A stretch of DNA of 58,176 nt, taken from NCBI GenBank assembly GCA_029219345.1, contig JAQXTF010000017.1, positions 1 through 58,176 of the forward strand, read 5' to 3'. The DNA is from Eggerthellales bacterium. GTDB taxonomy: Bacteria > Actinomycetota > Coriobacteriia > Coriobacteriales > Eggerthellaceae. Below the pieces are notes generated by a model. It was not told where the DNA came from, did no database searches, and was given only the letters and a program-made list of their open reading frames with translations. Positions 1 to 8,589 of this stretch are shown one piece after another. Every line of letters begins with the position of its first letter. Within the stretch, counting starts at the first letter, position 1. The position numbers and the translations under genes were made by a program.

Positions 1-1
1 G

Positions 2-799
2 GAATACTACTGGAACAACATTGGCGGCACCCTGGTGCTGTGCGACGTTGCCCGCGCGCATGATTGCAAGAACATCATCTTCAGCTCTAGCGCCACCGTG
101 TATGGCGAGCCTGAGTTTATTCCCATCACCGAAGATTGCCCCAAGCACGAGGCCACCAACCCATATGGCCAAACTAAAAGCATGCTGGAGCAGGTGCTCA
201 CCGACCTCTACATTGGCGACAACGAATGGAACGTAGTGCTGCTGCGCTACTTCAACCCCATTGGCGCCCATGAAAGCGGTCTGATTGGCGAAGACCCCAA
301 GGGCATTCCCAACAACCTGGTTCCCTACGTTGCTCAGGTTGCCGTTGGCAAGTTGGCTAGCATTGGCGTGTTCGGCAACGACTACCCCACCCCCGACGGC
401 ACTGGCGTGCGCGACTACATTCACGTAGTTGACCTGGCCCGCGGCCACGCAGCCGCCCTGCGCTGGATGGCTGGCAAAATTGGCACTGGCAAACCCATAG
501 GCCTGGGCTCCATTGCGGGCGAACCGGGCGAAGACGGCAGCCGCCGTGGTGTTGGCATCTTCAACCTTGGCACCGGCAAGGGCTCCAGCGTTCTGGACAT
601 CATCCACGCCTACGAAAAGGCTTGCGGCCACGAGCTTCCCTACACCTTCAAGCCCCGCCGCGAGGGCGACATTGCCGAGAACTACGCAGCCTGCGACAAG
701 GCCCGCACCGAGCTGGGCTGGGTTGCGGAATACGACATGGAGCGCATGTGTCTGGACAGCTGGAACTGGCAGTCCCACAACCCTGACGGCTATCGCTAA
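2..799 (+). CDS. galE: UDP-glucose 4-epimerase, 5'-truncated by window edge
   Basis: This is the C-terminal part of an NAD-dependent short-chain epimerase that interconverts UDP-glucose and UDP-galactose for galactose use and sugar-nucleotide supply. The frame is open from base 2, so the N-terminal Rossmann glycine motif lies outside the window. Visible are the SSSATVYG strand with its catalytic Ser/Thr, the NPYGQTK motif carrying the YxxxK catalytic pair, the LRYFNPIGAH segment, and the family's closing WNWQS-NPDGY motif just before the TAA. About 265 residues remain of a usual 330-340. The gene converges on the LCP gene, with a bidirectional terminator between them. Assignment to GalE rather than another extended SDR rests on the C-terminal signature and is strong. 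Confidence 0.93.
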   Translation, partial: EYYWNNIGGTLVLCDVARAHDCKNIIFSSSATVYGEPEFIPITEDCPKHEATNPYGQTKSMLEQVLTDLYIGDNEWNVVLLRYFNPIGAHESGLIGEDPKGIPNNLVPYVAQVAVGKLASIGVFGNDYPTPDGTGVRDYIHVVDLARGHAAALRWMAGKIGTGKPIGLGSIAGEPGEDGSRRGVGIFNLGTGKGSSVLDIIHAYEKACGHELPYTFKPRREGDIAENYAACDKARTELGWVAEYDMERMCLDSWNWQSHNPDGYR

Positions 800-806
800 A
801 CACCCC

Positions 807-843
807 GGATGTGACAATTAACTCAGGTTTATTTGTCACATCC
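807..843. repeat. palindrome, possible degenerate GACA...TGTC repeat
   Basis: Perfect 11-bp inverted repeat (ggatgtgacaa / ttgtcacatcc is the pairing, at 807-817 and 833-843) just after the galE stop. Its ends resemble those of the elements at 18151 and 18986, but the CCCCGGG core is absent, so family membership is tentative. Confidence 0.45.
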
Positions 844-860
844 TTTGCCCTGCATCCAAA

Positions 861-887
861 AAGAGGCGGCTCACCGAGCCGCCTCTT
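861..887. terminator. bidirectional intrinsic terminator galE / LCP gene
   Basis: Perfect 12-bp GC-rich stem (861-872 with 876-887) and a 3-nt loop, placed between two convergent genes. It has short T/A runs on both sides, and the LCP stop codon begins 4 nt further on. Confidence 0.85.
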
Positions 888-890
888 CGT

Positions 891-2021
891 TTACTGTTCA
901 AGCGCCGAACCTATCTGCGATCCGTTGTAATTCTCAACGGTATTGGGATCGCCGCCCTGATCCACAATCTTCATCATCTTATCCAGCGTGCCAGTATCGG
1001 CAATAACATACGAGATGTCATCAATCATTGCCGTAGTGGAAGGCACCATGGCGGAATACATGGTAAAGCCATCCTTGAACTTCTTTGCCAGGCCAAACAG
1101 GTCAACCACCGAAAGGTCGGTTTCAACGCACTTCGCAGCGGTCATTACCACATTCATCAGGTCGGTCGGCGGAAGCGAGACGGCCTTCTTCACCAAAGCC
1201 TCAATAAGCAGACGCTGGTTAGAGGTTCGGGTAAAATCGCCGTCCGCGTAAGCACGAGAACGCGCGAAGATCAGCGCTTCCCAGCCGTTAAGCTTCTGGT
1301 GGCCCGCCTCAATAACCCACTGACCTGCATTGGGGTCGTCGATGCGAACAGGAACATCAACCTCAACACCGTCAACGGCGGTTACCAGGTCAACAAAGCC
1401 ATAGAAGTCAACAAATGCGTAGTGGGAAATATCCACGTGGCACAAATCGGATGCCGCAGAAATGGTGCCTGCCACGCCGTCGTACACAAAGGCCGCGTTG
1501 AACTTCATGGTAGAACCCTTGTAGTTAATTTTGGTGTCACGCGGAATGGAGATCATGGTAACAGTGCGCGTATTAGGATCCACGCGCGTAAGAATGTTGG
1601 TGTCGGTACGACCGTTCAAGTCATCACGAGCGTCGCCACCAATAAGCATCATATAGAACGGCTCGTTGATATTAGACTCCACCAGGGCTTCCTGAATCTG
1701 AAACTTTTCCTGCTCGGTGTAAGTGCCCGACAGACCCTCGGCAATACCGTTAACGAACAGAGCAAATGCGGTACCCGCACCCAAAACACCCACGAACAGC
1801 AAGCTCAAAACAGCAATGGCAATCTTCTTGCCGAGGCTGCCCTTCTTGGCACGCTTATGCGTGTAATTGGCGCTGTTGTTGCGGGAGTATTCAGCAAGAA
1901 TAGCGGCCTTCTTCTCGGCATACACGCCGCTGTTGCGAGAATAACGATCCATGGAATTGCCCTGCAGCACCTGATAACGCTGATGAGCCTCTTGCTCTTT
2001 GTCTTTGCGAACAAAAGCCAT
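891..2021 (-). CDS. LytR-CpsA-Psr (LCP) family cell-wall glycopolymer transferase
   Basis: Predicted to transfer lipid-linked anionic glycopolymers onto peptidoglycan at the outer face of the membrane. The 376-residue protein has a basic cytoplasmic N-terminus (about 1-64), one transmembrane helix (about 65-90) and an extracellular LCP domain from about residue 122. The pyrophosphate/metal-binding pattern is visible: LIGGDAR (D130, R132), GRTDTN (R138, D140), SIPRDT (R161, D162) and the late LIFARSRAYADGDF-TR segment. The ATG at 2021 is preceded by AAGGAG at good spacing. There is no downstream partner on the strand. Family assignment is firm; which polymer it attaches cannot be told from sequence. 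Confidence 0.9.
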   Translation of the reverse strand: MAFVRKDKEQEAHQRYQVLQGNSMDRYSRNSGVYAEKKAAILAEYSRNNSANYTHKRAKKGSLGKKIAIAVLSLLFVGVLGAGTAFALFVNGIAEGLSGTYTEQEKFQIQEALVESNINEPFYMMLIGGDARDDLNGRTDTNILTRVDPNTRTVTMISIPRDTKINYKGSTMKFNAAFVYDGVAGTISAASDLCHVDISHYAFVDFYGFVDLVTAVDGVEVDVPVRIDDPNAGQWVIEAGHQKLNGWEALIFARSRAYADGDFTRTSNQRLLIEALVKKAVSLPPTDLMNVVMTAAKCVETDLSVVDLFGLAKKFKDGFTMYSAMVPSTTAMIDDISYVIADTGTLDKMMKIVDQGGDPNTVENYNGSQIGSALEQ

Positions 2022-2392
2022 ATAGGTAACTCCTTAAACCCTTGCAAAGGGAAATCATTTAAACAAAGAAGCCATACTGGCAACCGAATTAAACATTTTA
2101 CCAGCGCTTCCCCCATCAGGCTAAATCTCAACGTCATCAACACATTTTCCCAAGTCCCAGCCCCCTCTTTCAGCATGGGCGCGCCATAAGCTTCCCGCCC
2201 TCAAAGAATCCCAAGCGCCTGGGGGATTAACGCTAAGCGGGCACGGGACGACCTATTTCTGGGGTCCTTTGAAAACTAAAAAAGGGAAGCCGTCCAAGGA
2301 CGGCTTCCCGGTGATTAAAAAATGAAAGAGCGCGCTGTTGCCGCAGGCAACAAGCAGAGCGGGGACCTCGAAAGAGGGCGTCCTGCGCCCGC
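2022..2392. other. intergenic region between LCP gene and arylacetate-CoA ligase
   Basis: About 370 bases without a convincing gene. It holds the LCP leader and ribosome site (AAGGAG at about 2030-2036), a small hairpin (gttgcc/ggcaac near 2335-2351) and the terminator listed separately. I see no RNA gene or repeat copy here. Confidence 0.6.
2284..2309 (-). terminator. intrinsic terminator downstream of arylacetate-CoA ligase
   Basis: A 12-bp stem (2284-2295 with 2298-2309), followed on the minus strand by a run of six T. It lies about 85 nt after the ligase stop. Confidence 0.8.
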
Positions 2393-3631
2393 TTAATAGC
2401 GGTTGTCGAAGATGCGCTTGGTCTTCTTCTCGGAGCGGGGCAACTCGCCAATGGCGACGCCCTTTGCCTCCGGCGTCATGCCCAGCTTGGCCTTGAACAC
2501 GGCGGCCAGCTGCTTTTGCACCTTTTCCTTTTCTTCGCCGGTAGCTTCGGTCTCAAAGAAGAAGGTCAGGATGTCGCGGCCGTTCAGGTGGTCAATCATA
2601 ATCTGGTACTCAGAAGATGCTCCATCAACGAAGGCCAGAATTTCCTCGAACTGAGCAGGGAACATGTTAACGCCCTTCACCTTCACCATATCGTCGGTGC
2701 GGCCGGTGATGATGTCAATGCGCGGATGTTCGTTGTGACCGCAGGGGCAATCGCCCTGCACGAAGCGGCTCAGGTCGTGGGTGCGGAAGCGAATCAGCGG
2801 CGCGCCTTCCTTCTGCAGGGTGGTCAGCACAATTTCGCCTTCTTCGCCATCGGGCACGGGCTCGCCGGTCTTGGGGTCCACGATTTCCACGAATACGAAG
2901 TCGCTCCAGATGTGCATGGCGCTATCGGCCTGGCAGTTGATGCCAATGCCGGGGCCGTAAATCTCAGTCAGGCCGTAGATGTCGTACAGCTCAACGCCCA
3001 GCTCGTTGGCGATGCGGGCGCGCATCTTGTCGCCCCAGCGCTCGGAGCCAATGACGCCCTTGCGCAGCTTCACCTTGTCGCCAATGCCGCGCTTGGCAAT
3101 TTCTTCAGCCAGCAGCAGCGCATAAGAGCTGGTGGCGCACAGGACGGTGGAGCCCAGGTCCTGCATCATCTGCAGCTGCTTGTCGGTATTGCCGGGGCCC
3201 ATAGGGATAGCCATAGCGCCCAGCTTCTCGCAGCCCACCTGGAAGCCGATGCCTGCGGTCCACAGGCCGTAGCCAGGGGTGATTTGCACGCGGTCTTCGG
3301 GGGTGATGCCAGCATATTCGTAGCAACGGGCGAACATGGTTGCCCAGTCGTCAACGTCCTTCTGGGTGTAGGGGATGATTACGGGAGTGCCCGTGGTGCC
3401 CGAAGAGCTGTGAATACGCACGATTTTCTCGGGAGGAACTGCGGCGATTCCCAGAGGGTATGCGTCGCGCAGGTCGCCCTTATCAGTGAAGGGAAGCTTG
3501 CGGAAGTCTTCCATTGTCTTGATTTCGGTAAGATCGAAGTCGGCGAATTTCTTCGCGTAGAAGGGAGAACGCTCCTTGAGCGTTGCGAATTGCGCAGTGA
3601 CCCGGGCCCACTGCTCCTGGGACATATCCAT
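2393..3631 (-). CDS. paaK: phenylacetate-CoA ligase (arylacetate-CoA ligase)
   Basis: An AMP-forming acyl-adenylate enzyme that joins phenylacetate or a related arylacetate to CoA. The 412-residue length is near the family's usual 430. The P-loop-like SSSGTTGTPVI motif lies at about 77-87, the adenylate motif YGLTEIYGPG at about 220, and the AMP_C region follows RTHDLSRF, with a catalytic lysine region near the C-terminus (RSEKKTKRIFD). The ATG at 3631 has AGAGG 6-7 nt upstream; a second in-frame ATG is two codons inside. Indolepyruvate:ferredoxin oxidoreductase genes lie about 2 kb away on the same strand. That enzyme makes arylacetyl-CoA from aryl pyruvates, so this ligase may run in reverse to yield ATP (inference), or may simply activate free arylacetates. 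Confidence 0.88.
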   Translation of the reverse strand: MDMSQEQWARVTAQFATLKERSPFYAKKFADFDLTEIKTMEDFRKLPFTDKGDLRDAYPLGIAAVPPEKIVRIHSSSGTTGTPVIIPYTQKDVDDWATMFARCYEYAGITPEDRVQITPGYGLWTAGIGFQVGCEKLGAMAIPMGPGNTDKQLQMMQDLGSTVLCATSSYALLLAEEIAKRGIGDKVKLRKGVIGSERWGDKMRARIANELGVELYDIYGLTEIYGPGIGINCQADSAMHIWSDFVFVEIVDPKTGEPVPDGEEGEIVLTTLQKEGAPLIRFRTHDLSRFVQGDCPCGHNEHPRIDIITGRTDDMVKVKGVNMFPAQFEEILAFVDGASSEYQIMIDHLNGRDILTFFFETEATGEEKEKVQKQLAAVFKAKLGMTPEAKGVAIGELPRSEKKTKRIFDNRY

Positions 3632-3798
3632 GTCTGGCCTCTTTTCAATCGCGGTGCGTGCGGGCGTGAGGTTGGCAACGCGCGCACCTGGGTTTCCTAC
3701 GGTTTCCTGTTAACCGTGAACATGCTCTCATTGTACGCCTTTTAGCGCTGCGCAGTAGTACAATTACGCTGTTTTGTTCTACGCGAGAAGGATTGCCC

Positions 3799-4347
3799 AT
3801 GAGCACTGTCGATTACGAAAGCTTGATTATCAGCCTGCCCAACTACCCCCAGCCGGGCATTATGTTCAAGGATGTAACTCCCGTTTTTGCCAATCCCGTC
3901 GCTTTTAAGGCGCTGGTTGATGAGATTTGCGAAGCCTTCAAAGACGCTGGCATCACCAAGGTTGTGGGTGCCGAAGCTCGCGGCTTCATTCTGGGTGCTC
4001 CCGTTGCACTGCAGATGGGCGTCGGCTTTGTACCTGCTCGCAAGCCGGGCAAGTTGCCCCGCAACACCATTTCCGAAAGCTATGGCCTGGAATACGGCAC
4101 CGACACGCTGCACATTCACGCCGACGCCCTGGGCCCCGACGACGTTGTTCTGCTGGTGGATGACCTGGTGGCATCTGGCGGCACTGCCATTGCGCAGACG
4201 CATCTGATTGAAAAGTGCGGCGCCAAGGTAGGCGGCCTGGCCTTCCTGATAGAGCTGGCTTATTGCCATCCGCGCGAGGCCATTGGCAAAGAGACCGATG
4301 CTCCCGTATACGCCGCGTTCACCGTTGAACAGGAAAACTGGGACTAA
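3799..4347 (+). CDS. apt: adenine phosphoribosyltransferase
   Basis: A purine salvage enzyme making AMP and pyrophosphate from adenine and PRPP in the cytosol. The 182 residues are the typical length. The N-terminal YPQPGIMFKDVTP motif is diagnostic of APRT, and the PRPP-binding loop VLLVDDLVASGGTA lies near residues 118-131. The ATG at 3799 has GAGAAGG 8 nt upstream; a TTG two codons earlier is less likely. The gene is divergent from the CoA ligase. A perfect palindrome (4352-4390) begins 5 nt after its stop and probably terminates it. Confidence 0.95.
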   Translation: MSTVDYESLIISLPNYPQPGIMFKDVTPVFANPVAFKALVDEICEAFKDAGITKVVGAEARGFILGAPVALQMGVGFVPARKPGKLPRNTISESYGLEYGTDTLHIHADALGPDDVVLLVDDLVASGGTAIAQTHLIEKCGAKVGGLAFLIELAYCHPREAIGKETDAPVYAAFTVEQENWD

Positions 4348-4351
4348 TCAC

Positions 4352-4390
4352 AAATGTGTCAATTGGGGACGGTTCTCAATTGACACATTT
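4352..4390. repeat. family-1 palindromic repeat (complete copy), likely also a terminator
   Basis: A perfect 14-bp inverted repeat (4352-4365 / 4377-4390) around the core GGGACGGTTCT, followed by six T on the plus strand. The same core occurs in the copies at 10918, 12997 and 14803. This copy overlaps the 3' end of nfo. Confidence 0.9.
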
Positions 4391-5222
4391 TTTGTGCCCT
4401 CAAGCGGGCGATTTCCTCTGCGTAGCCGGCCAGGGTATCGTGGGGCGTTTCCAAAAAGAAGGGCAACCCTGCCAGCTGCGGATGACGCGCAACCGCATGC
4501 AGGGCATCGAAGCCAATGTGACCCGCGCCGATGGCGGCATGGCGATCTTTGTGGGCGCCGCAGGGGTTCATGCTGTCGTTCAGATGGATAGCTCGCAAGC
4601 GATCCATGCCGATGGCCTGGTCAAACTGGCGTAGCACACCGTCCAAGTCGCTCGCAATGTCGTAGCCTGCATCCCACACATGGCAGGTGTCCAGGCACAC
4701 GCCCACTTGCTGGCGCAGGCCAGAGTCAATGCGCGCAATGATTTCCGCCAGCTCTTCAAAGCTGCGGCCCACTTCGCTTCCCTTCCCCGCCATGGTCTCC
4801 AGAAGCAGCGTGGTGGTGTGGGGCGCCTGCAGCACCTCGTTCAGGGTGGCGGCGATTTTCGCGATGCCCACTTCCGCGCCCTGACCCACGTGGCTGCCGG
4901 GATGCATGTTGTACATCTGGCCGGGAGTTGCCTCCATGCGTTGCAGGTCGTCGGCCAACACCTCGCGGGCAAAGTTGCAGGTCTGCTGCTTGTCGGAAGC
5001 CGGGTTCAGGGTATACGGCGCATGCGCCAGGAAGGTCACAATGCCACTTTCTGCCGCCAGCTGCTGAAATGCCGCCACATCAGCAGGGTCAATGGCCTTC
5101 GCTTTGCCGCCACGAGGGTTGCGTGTGAAGAACTGGAAGGTGTTGGCATCAATGGAAGCCGCCTGTTTTGCCATGGCGGCATAACCCTTTGAGCTGGACA
5201 AATGGCATCCGATAGTGAACAT
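4359..5222 (-). CDS. nfo: endonuclease IV (AP endonuclease)
   Basis: Cleaves DNA 5' of abasic sites in base-excision repair, using three zinc ions. The 287 residues match the family (about 280-285). Motifs in order: IGCHLSSSKG at the N-terminus, HAPY (about 67), NMHPGSHVG (about 105), LLLETMAG (about 141), CLDTCHVWDAGYD (about 175), HLNDS, HKDRHAAIGAGHIG and FFLETPHDT, covering the nine metal ligands. The start at 5222 is chosen because the IGCH motif follows at once and AAAGGA sits 7 nt upstream; a longer frame upstream encodes nothing family-like. The last nine or ten codons and the TGA lie inside the family-1 repeat, giving the tail KMCQLRTVPN, which is foreign to the family. Confidence 0.93.
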   Translation of the reverse strand: MFTIGCHLSSSKGYAAMAKQAASIDANTFQFFTRNPRGGKAKAIDPADVAAFQQLAAESGIVTFLAHAPYTLNPASDKQQTCNFAREVLADDLQRMEATPGQMYNMHPGSHVGQGAEVGIAKIAATLNEVLQAPHTTTLLLETMAGKGSEVGRSFEELAEIIARIDSGLRQQVGVCLDTCHVWDAGYDIASDLDGVLRQFDQAIGMDRLRAIHLNDSMNPCGAHKDRHAAIGAGHIGFDALHAVARHPQLAGLPFFLETPHDTLAGYAEEIARLRAQKMCQLRTVPN

Positions 5223-5345
5223 AGGGGATCCTTTCCCACTTTTATACTGAAGAAATTGTAGACCCATAAGCGATGGAATCCGCCGAGAAGAAGCATTAAG
5301 GTGGACGCATTCTTCCCAAAAGCGAAGCTGCAAGGCCGCTTTCTC

Positions 5346-5384
5346 TCAGATTTGCGCTGCTAGCACGACTAAGAGGGGGAAATC
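5346..5384. repeat. short inverted repeat in nfo-iorB intergenic region
   Basis: TCAGATTT (5346-5353) and AAATCTGA (5377-5384) form an 8-bp inverted pair. The ends resemble the outer bases of the 22572 element (AAATCTGA), but no core is present. The rest of 5223-5471 holds the nfo leader and the iorB terminator. Confidence 0.25.
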
Positions 5385-5410
5385 TGATTTTTTTGAAACT
5401 CCCCCTGACC

Positions 5411-5453
5411 TTAAAAAAGGGAGGGGGGCGATTCGCAAGAACCGCCCCCTCCC
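5411..5453 (-). terminator. intrinsic terminator downstream of iorB
   Basis: A GC-rich stem (5419-5430 with 5443-5453, one bulged G) whose minus-strand 3' side runs into six T. It lies 19 nt past the iorB stop. Confidence 0.8.
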
Positions 5454-5471
5454 TTGGGATGTTTGTTGTTG

Positions 5472-6056
5472 CTAGCCCTCGACCAGCGCAACAGCGCCGA
5501 AATTGAGCTCCTCGAAGCGCGGCTTCACGCACGCCTTGATGGCGGCGCGCAGCTCATCAAAATTCAAAGGAAGCTGGCTCGTTTTCACAGCACTTGCCAG
5601 CAAAATGGTGTTGAGCACCTTGATGGTGCCAACCTGTTTTACCAGGTCAGCATCGTCAACCAGCACCAGACGATCGCCCAGCAGACGCTGCATCTGCTCA
5701 ACCACACCTGCAGCCACGTAAGGCTGCTTGGACAAAGCCGCCGTCACCGGCTGCACGCCAGTGGTAGCAGTTACCACCACACCGTGGGGAGCCAGATACT
5801 TCAGCGCAGCAGCAGCCTCGGCGGGCTCAAAGGCAATCACCATGTCGGCGGTTCCGCGAGCAATCAGGGGAGAATTCACCTGCTCGCCCTTGTTGCCCAT
5901 GCGCACATGAGAGGTCACGTTGCCACCGCGCTGAGCCATGCCAATAGTCTCGGCGGTGCGCACGTGCCAACCCTTGTCCTGCGCGGCCTGGGCCAGCACT
6001 TTTGCTGCCAGAACAGTACCCTGGCCACCAACACCTGCAAGCAGAATATTAAGCAT
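5472..6056 (-). CDS. iorB: indolepyruvate:ferredoxin oxidoreductase, beta subunit
   Basis: The gamma-type subunit of a 2-oxoacid:ferredoxin oxidoreductase that decarboxylates aryl pyruvates (indole-, phenyl- and hydroxyphenylpyruvate) to arylacetyl-CoA, reducing ferredoxin. Its 194 residues are the usual size. The N-terminal LLAGVGGQGT nucleotide/CoA-binding motif and the TAETIGMAQRGG-VTSHVR signature are clear. The start ATG overlaps the end of iorA by 8 nt (ATGCTTAA), so translation is probably coupled and subunits made in equal amounts. A terminator follows. Confidence 0.92.
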   Translation of the reverse strand: MLNILLAGVGGQGTVLAAKVLAQAAQDKGWHVRTAETIGMAQRGGNVTSHVRMGNKGEQVNSPLIARGTADMVIAFEPAEAAAALKYLAPHGVVVTATTGVQPVTAALSKQPYVAAGVVEQMQRLLGDRLVLVDDADLVKQVGTIKVLNTILLASAVKTSQLPLNFDELRAAIKACVKPRFEELNFGAVALVEG

Positions 6057-7980
6057 TTGCGGCCTCCTTTGCGGGAAGAGTAATCACGCCCGAAGGGCAT
6101 ACCTGCGTGCACAGACCGCAGCCGTTGCACAAGCCAGCATCCACAAACGCCTGACCGCGCTTGCCGCTCTTAGGTCCCTCGGCAAACACGTTAAAGCCAA
6201 TGCCGGGGCAGCCAATTTCGTTGATGCACTTCTTGCATCCTGTGCAAGTTTGGGTATCAATTTGGGCGGCGGGCTTGGGCTTCTTCAGCTGAATGCAAGG
6301 CTCCACAAAAATCAGAGCCGAAGGTCCCTCGAAGTCAATGGCGCGCTGAGCGGCGACGATGCTCTCTTCCAAGTTCAGCGGATTGGCGGTTTCAATGCAC
6401 TTCACGCCCAATGTAGCCAGCGTGGCGGCAATGGAAATGGGTTCGCTCTTGGGACCCATAAGAGTCTGGCCCGTGCCCGGATGGGGCTGAGCGCCCGTCA
6501 TTGCGGTGGTGGCGTTATCCAGCACCACAATGGTGATGTCATGTTGGTTGTATACCGCGTTGGCCACACCGGTCATGCCGCTTGCGAAGAAGGTGGAGTC
6601 GCCAACAAAAGCCAGCGCCTTCTTGCCCGGGTCAACCACGGAAAAACCCTGCGCCATGGTGATGCCTGCACCCATGCACAAGCAAGTATCCACAGCATCC
6701 AGGGGCTTGGCGTTACCCAGCGTGTAGCAGCCAATATCGCCGCACAAAATGGCAGGCGTCTTGCCCAAAGCGCGCTTCACCGCGTAGAAGCTGCCGCGAT
6801 GGGGGCAACCAGCGCACAGCACCGGCGGACGCACCGGCAGCGGCGCATCGGCGGCATCGTACACCACGGCGGGCTCAACGGGGCCGCACTGGGGAATGCC
6901 CAGGTAGCAGGCCAGTCGGGCAGCAATATCGTCAACGTCATTTTCGCCTGCGGCGCGAACTTCGCCCGTCACGCGACCATGAACGTTGTAGGCCAAATGG
7001 CGCAAGCCGGCCAGACGAAGCAGCTCGTCTTCCAGCACGCCGTCCAGCTCTTCCAGCACCAGAATATCGGTGAGGCCTTCAGCGAAAGAGACCGCCAGAT
7101 CCTGAGGGAAGGGGTGCGGGGTGCCCACCTGCATGAACTTGTATGCAGGAACGGAAACTCCCAGCTCAGCGGCGCGAGCCTCCACCATTTCCAGCGCCTC
7201 GCGGGCATAGGCGGTAGATACGCCGCCAGCCACAATACCCAGCACGGCATCGGGAGCCTGGCGGTCGCCGCCGCGCATCACGGGGTTGAAAGCCGTGGCA
7301 CGGTCGCCCACGGAATACTCGGCGCCAATTTCAGGCAGGCGCTTGTTGATATCATGATGCGCAGCCAAAGCGCGCGCAGGGAAAATGACCCACTTAGAAT
7401 CGCGCACGAAGCCCTCTTCGGGAACGGGGCGAGCCACGGTGCGCTCGGCCACGTCGAAAAACGCCGACGCGTGGCAAATGCGGGTAGTGGGGCGCACGAT
7501 AACGGGAGTGCCATAGCGCTCGGACAGCTCAAAGGCCTCCTTCATCATAGCAAAGCCCTGCTCGGGGGTGGCGGGGTCAAGCACGGGCACCTTGGCGAAA
7601 GCCGCAAAACGGCGGGTGTCCTGCTCGGTTTGGGAAGAGATGGGGCCGGGATCATCGGCCACATACAGCACCATGCCGCCCTTGATGCCCACGTAGTTTA
7701 CGCACATCAGGGGGTCGCTGGCCACGTTCAGGCCCATCTGCTTGCAGGTATACAGCGTGCGGGCGCCCGCGTAAGATGCGCCGGCCAGCAGCTCAAGGGC
7801 CGCCTTCTCGTTGGTGGACCACTCAACGTGCACGCCTTCGGCAACACCCGCCGCGTGCAGTTTTGCCACCGTTTCCACCACTTCGGAGGAAGGGGTGCCC
7901 GGGTAACCAGCCACCACGTTCACGCCAGCCTCAAGAGCGGCATGAGCGAAGGCTTCGTTGCCCATCAAAAACTTCTTCAT
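6049..7980 (-). CDS. iorA: indolepyruvate:ferredoxin oxidoreductase, alpha subunit
   Basis: The catalytic thiamine-diphosphate subunit of the aryl-pyruvate:ferredoxin oxidoreductase, 643 residues. The N-terminal pyrimidine-binding domain starts with GNEAFAHAALEAGV and YPGTPSSEV. The central diphosphate-binding domain contains CAGCPHRG, GDIGCYTLG and GDSTFFASG with a downstream N-ATTAMTG. The C-terminus carries two 4Fe-4S cysteine clusters, CTGCKKC-(x6)-C-like and CNGCGLCTQVCP, for electron transfer to ferredoxin. The ATG at 7980 has AAAAGGAA about 6 nt upstream. It sits between purE and iorB on one strand; purE is metabolically unrelated, so any shared transcript would be housekeeping only. 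Confidence 0.94.
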   Translation of the reverse strand: MKKFLMGNEAFAHAALEAGVNVVAGYPGTPSSEVVETVAKLHAAGVAEGVHVEWSTNEKAALELLAGASYAGARTLYTCKQMGLNVASDPLMCVNYVGIKGGMVLYVADDPGPISSQTEQDTRRFAAFAKVPVLDPATPEQGFAMMKEAFELSERYGTPVIVRPTTRICHASAFFDVAERTVARPVPEEGFVRDSKWVIFPARALAAHHDINKRLPEIGAEYSVGDRATAFNPVMRGGDRQAPDAVLGIVAGGVSTAYAREALEMVEARAAELGVSVPAYKFMQVGTPHPFPQDLAVSFAEGLTDILVLEELDGVLEDELLRLAGLRHLAYNVHGRVTGEVRAAGENDVDDIAARLACYLGIPQCGPVEPAVVYDAADAPLPVRPPVLCAGCPHRGSFYAVKRALGKTPAILCGDIGCYTLGNAKPLDAVDTCLCMGAGITMAQGFSVVDPGKKALAFVGDSTFFASGMTGVANAVYNQHDITIVVLDNATTAMTGAQPHPGTGQTLMGPKSEPISIAATLATLGVKCIETANPLNLEESIVAAQRAIDFEGPSALIFVEPCIQLKKPKPAAQIDTQTCTGCKKCINEIGCPGIGFNVFAEGPKSGKRGQAFVDAGLCNGCGLCTQVCPSGVITLPAKEAANA

Positions 7981-8058
7981 GACACGTTCCTTTTGTTCTT
8001 CTTCAAAAGCACAACTTGTTCAATAAGGCGTTTTGGTCGAAACGAACGGCCCAAAGCC

Positions 8059-8523
8059 TTATTCGGCCATCTGAGCCTTCATGTCGATAATCTTCTGACG
8101 GCACTCATCGCAGCCGGTACCCAGCATCTGAACAGCCAAAATAGCTGCATTCTTGGCACCGTTGATGGCCACGGTGGCAACAGGCACGCCGCTGGGCATC
8201 TGCACCATGGACAGCAGAGAGTCCAGGCCGCCCAGGTCGCTGGTCTTCATGGGCACAGCGATAACGGGGCAGGGGGTGTATGCGGCAACAACGCCACCCA
8301 GATGAGCAGCCTTGCCAGCAGCGGCGATGATAACCTTCATGCCGCGCTCGTGAGCACCGGCGGCCCACTCATGCACAATCAGGGGCTTGCGGTGAGCACT
8401 GGCAACCTTCAGTTCGTAGGGAATGCCGAAAGCCTCCAGCTGATCCATGCACGGCTGCATTGCCGGCAGGTCAGACTCGCTGCCCAAAATAACGCCTACA
8501 ACAGCGGTTTTTTCTTCTGCCAT
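8059..8523 (-). CDS. purE: N5-carboxyaminoimidazole ribonucleotide mutase
   Basis: Converts N5-CAIR to CAIR in de novo purine synthesis. The 154-residue PurE shows the class signatures GSESDLPAM (phosphate binding), ASAHRKP (catalytic His region), IAAAGKAAHL and the MPSGVPVATVAING segment. The ATG at 8523 follows a strong AGGAGAAG. purK and other purine genes are not adjacent. A CAIR mutase (class I) is more likely than an AIR carboxylase (class II), but the sequence alone is not decisive here. Confidence 0.92.
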   Translation of the reverse strand: MAEEKTAVVGVILGSESDLPAMQPCMDQLEAFGIPYELKVASAHRKPLIVHEWAAGAHERGMKVIIAAAGKAAHLGGVVAAYTPCPVIAVPMKTSDLGGLDSLLSMVQMPSGVPVATVAINGAKNAAILAVQMLGTGCDECRQKIIDMKAQMAE

Positions 8524-8589
8524 AATCTTCTCCTATCAGTAGGCCCGCGCATCGCGCGCAGGCATTATTCCCATTACGCGCCGCGGCGC

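Noticed and set aside
5223-5333. N-terminal extension of nfo
   Set aside because: The extra 37 codons lack any family similarity, and the ribosome site fits the start at 5222.
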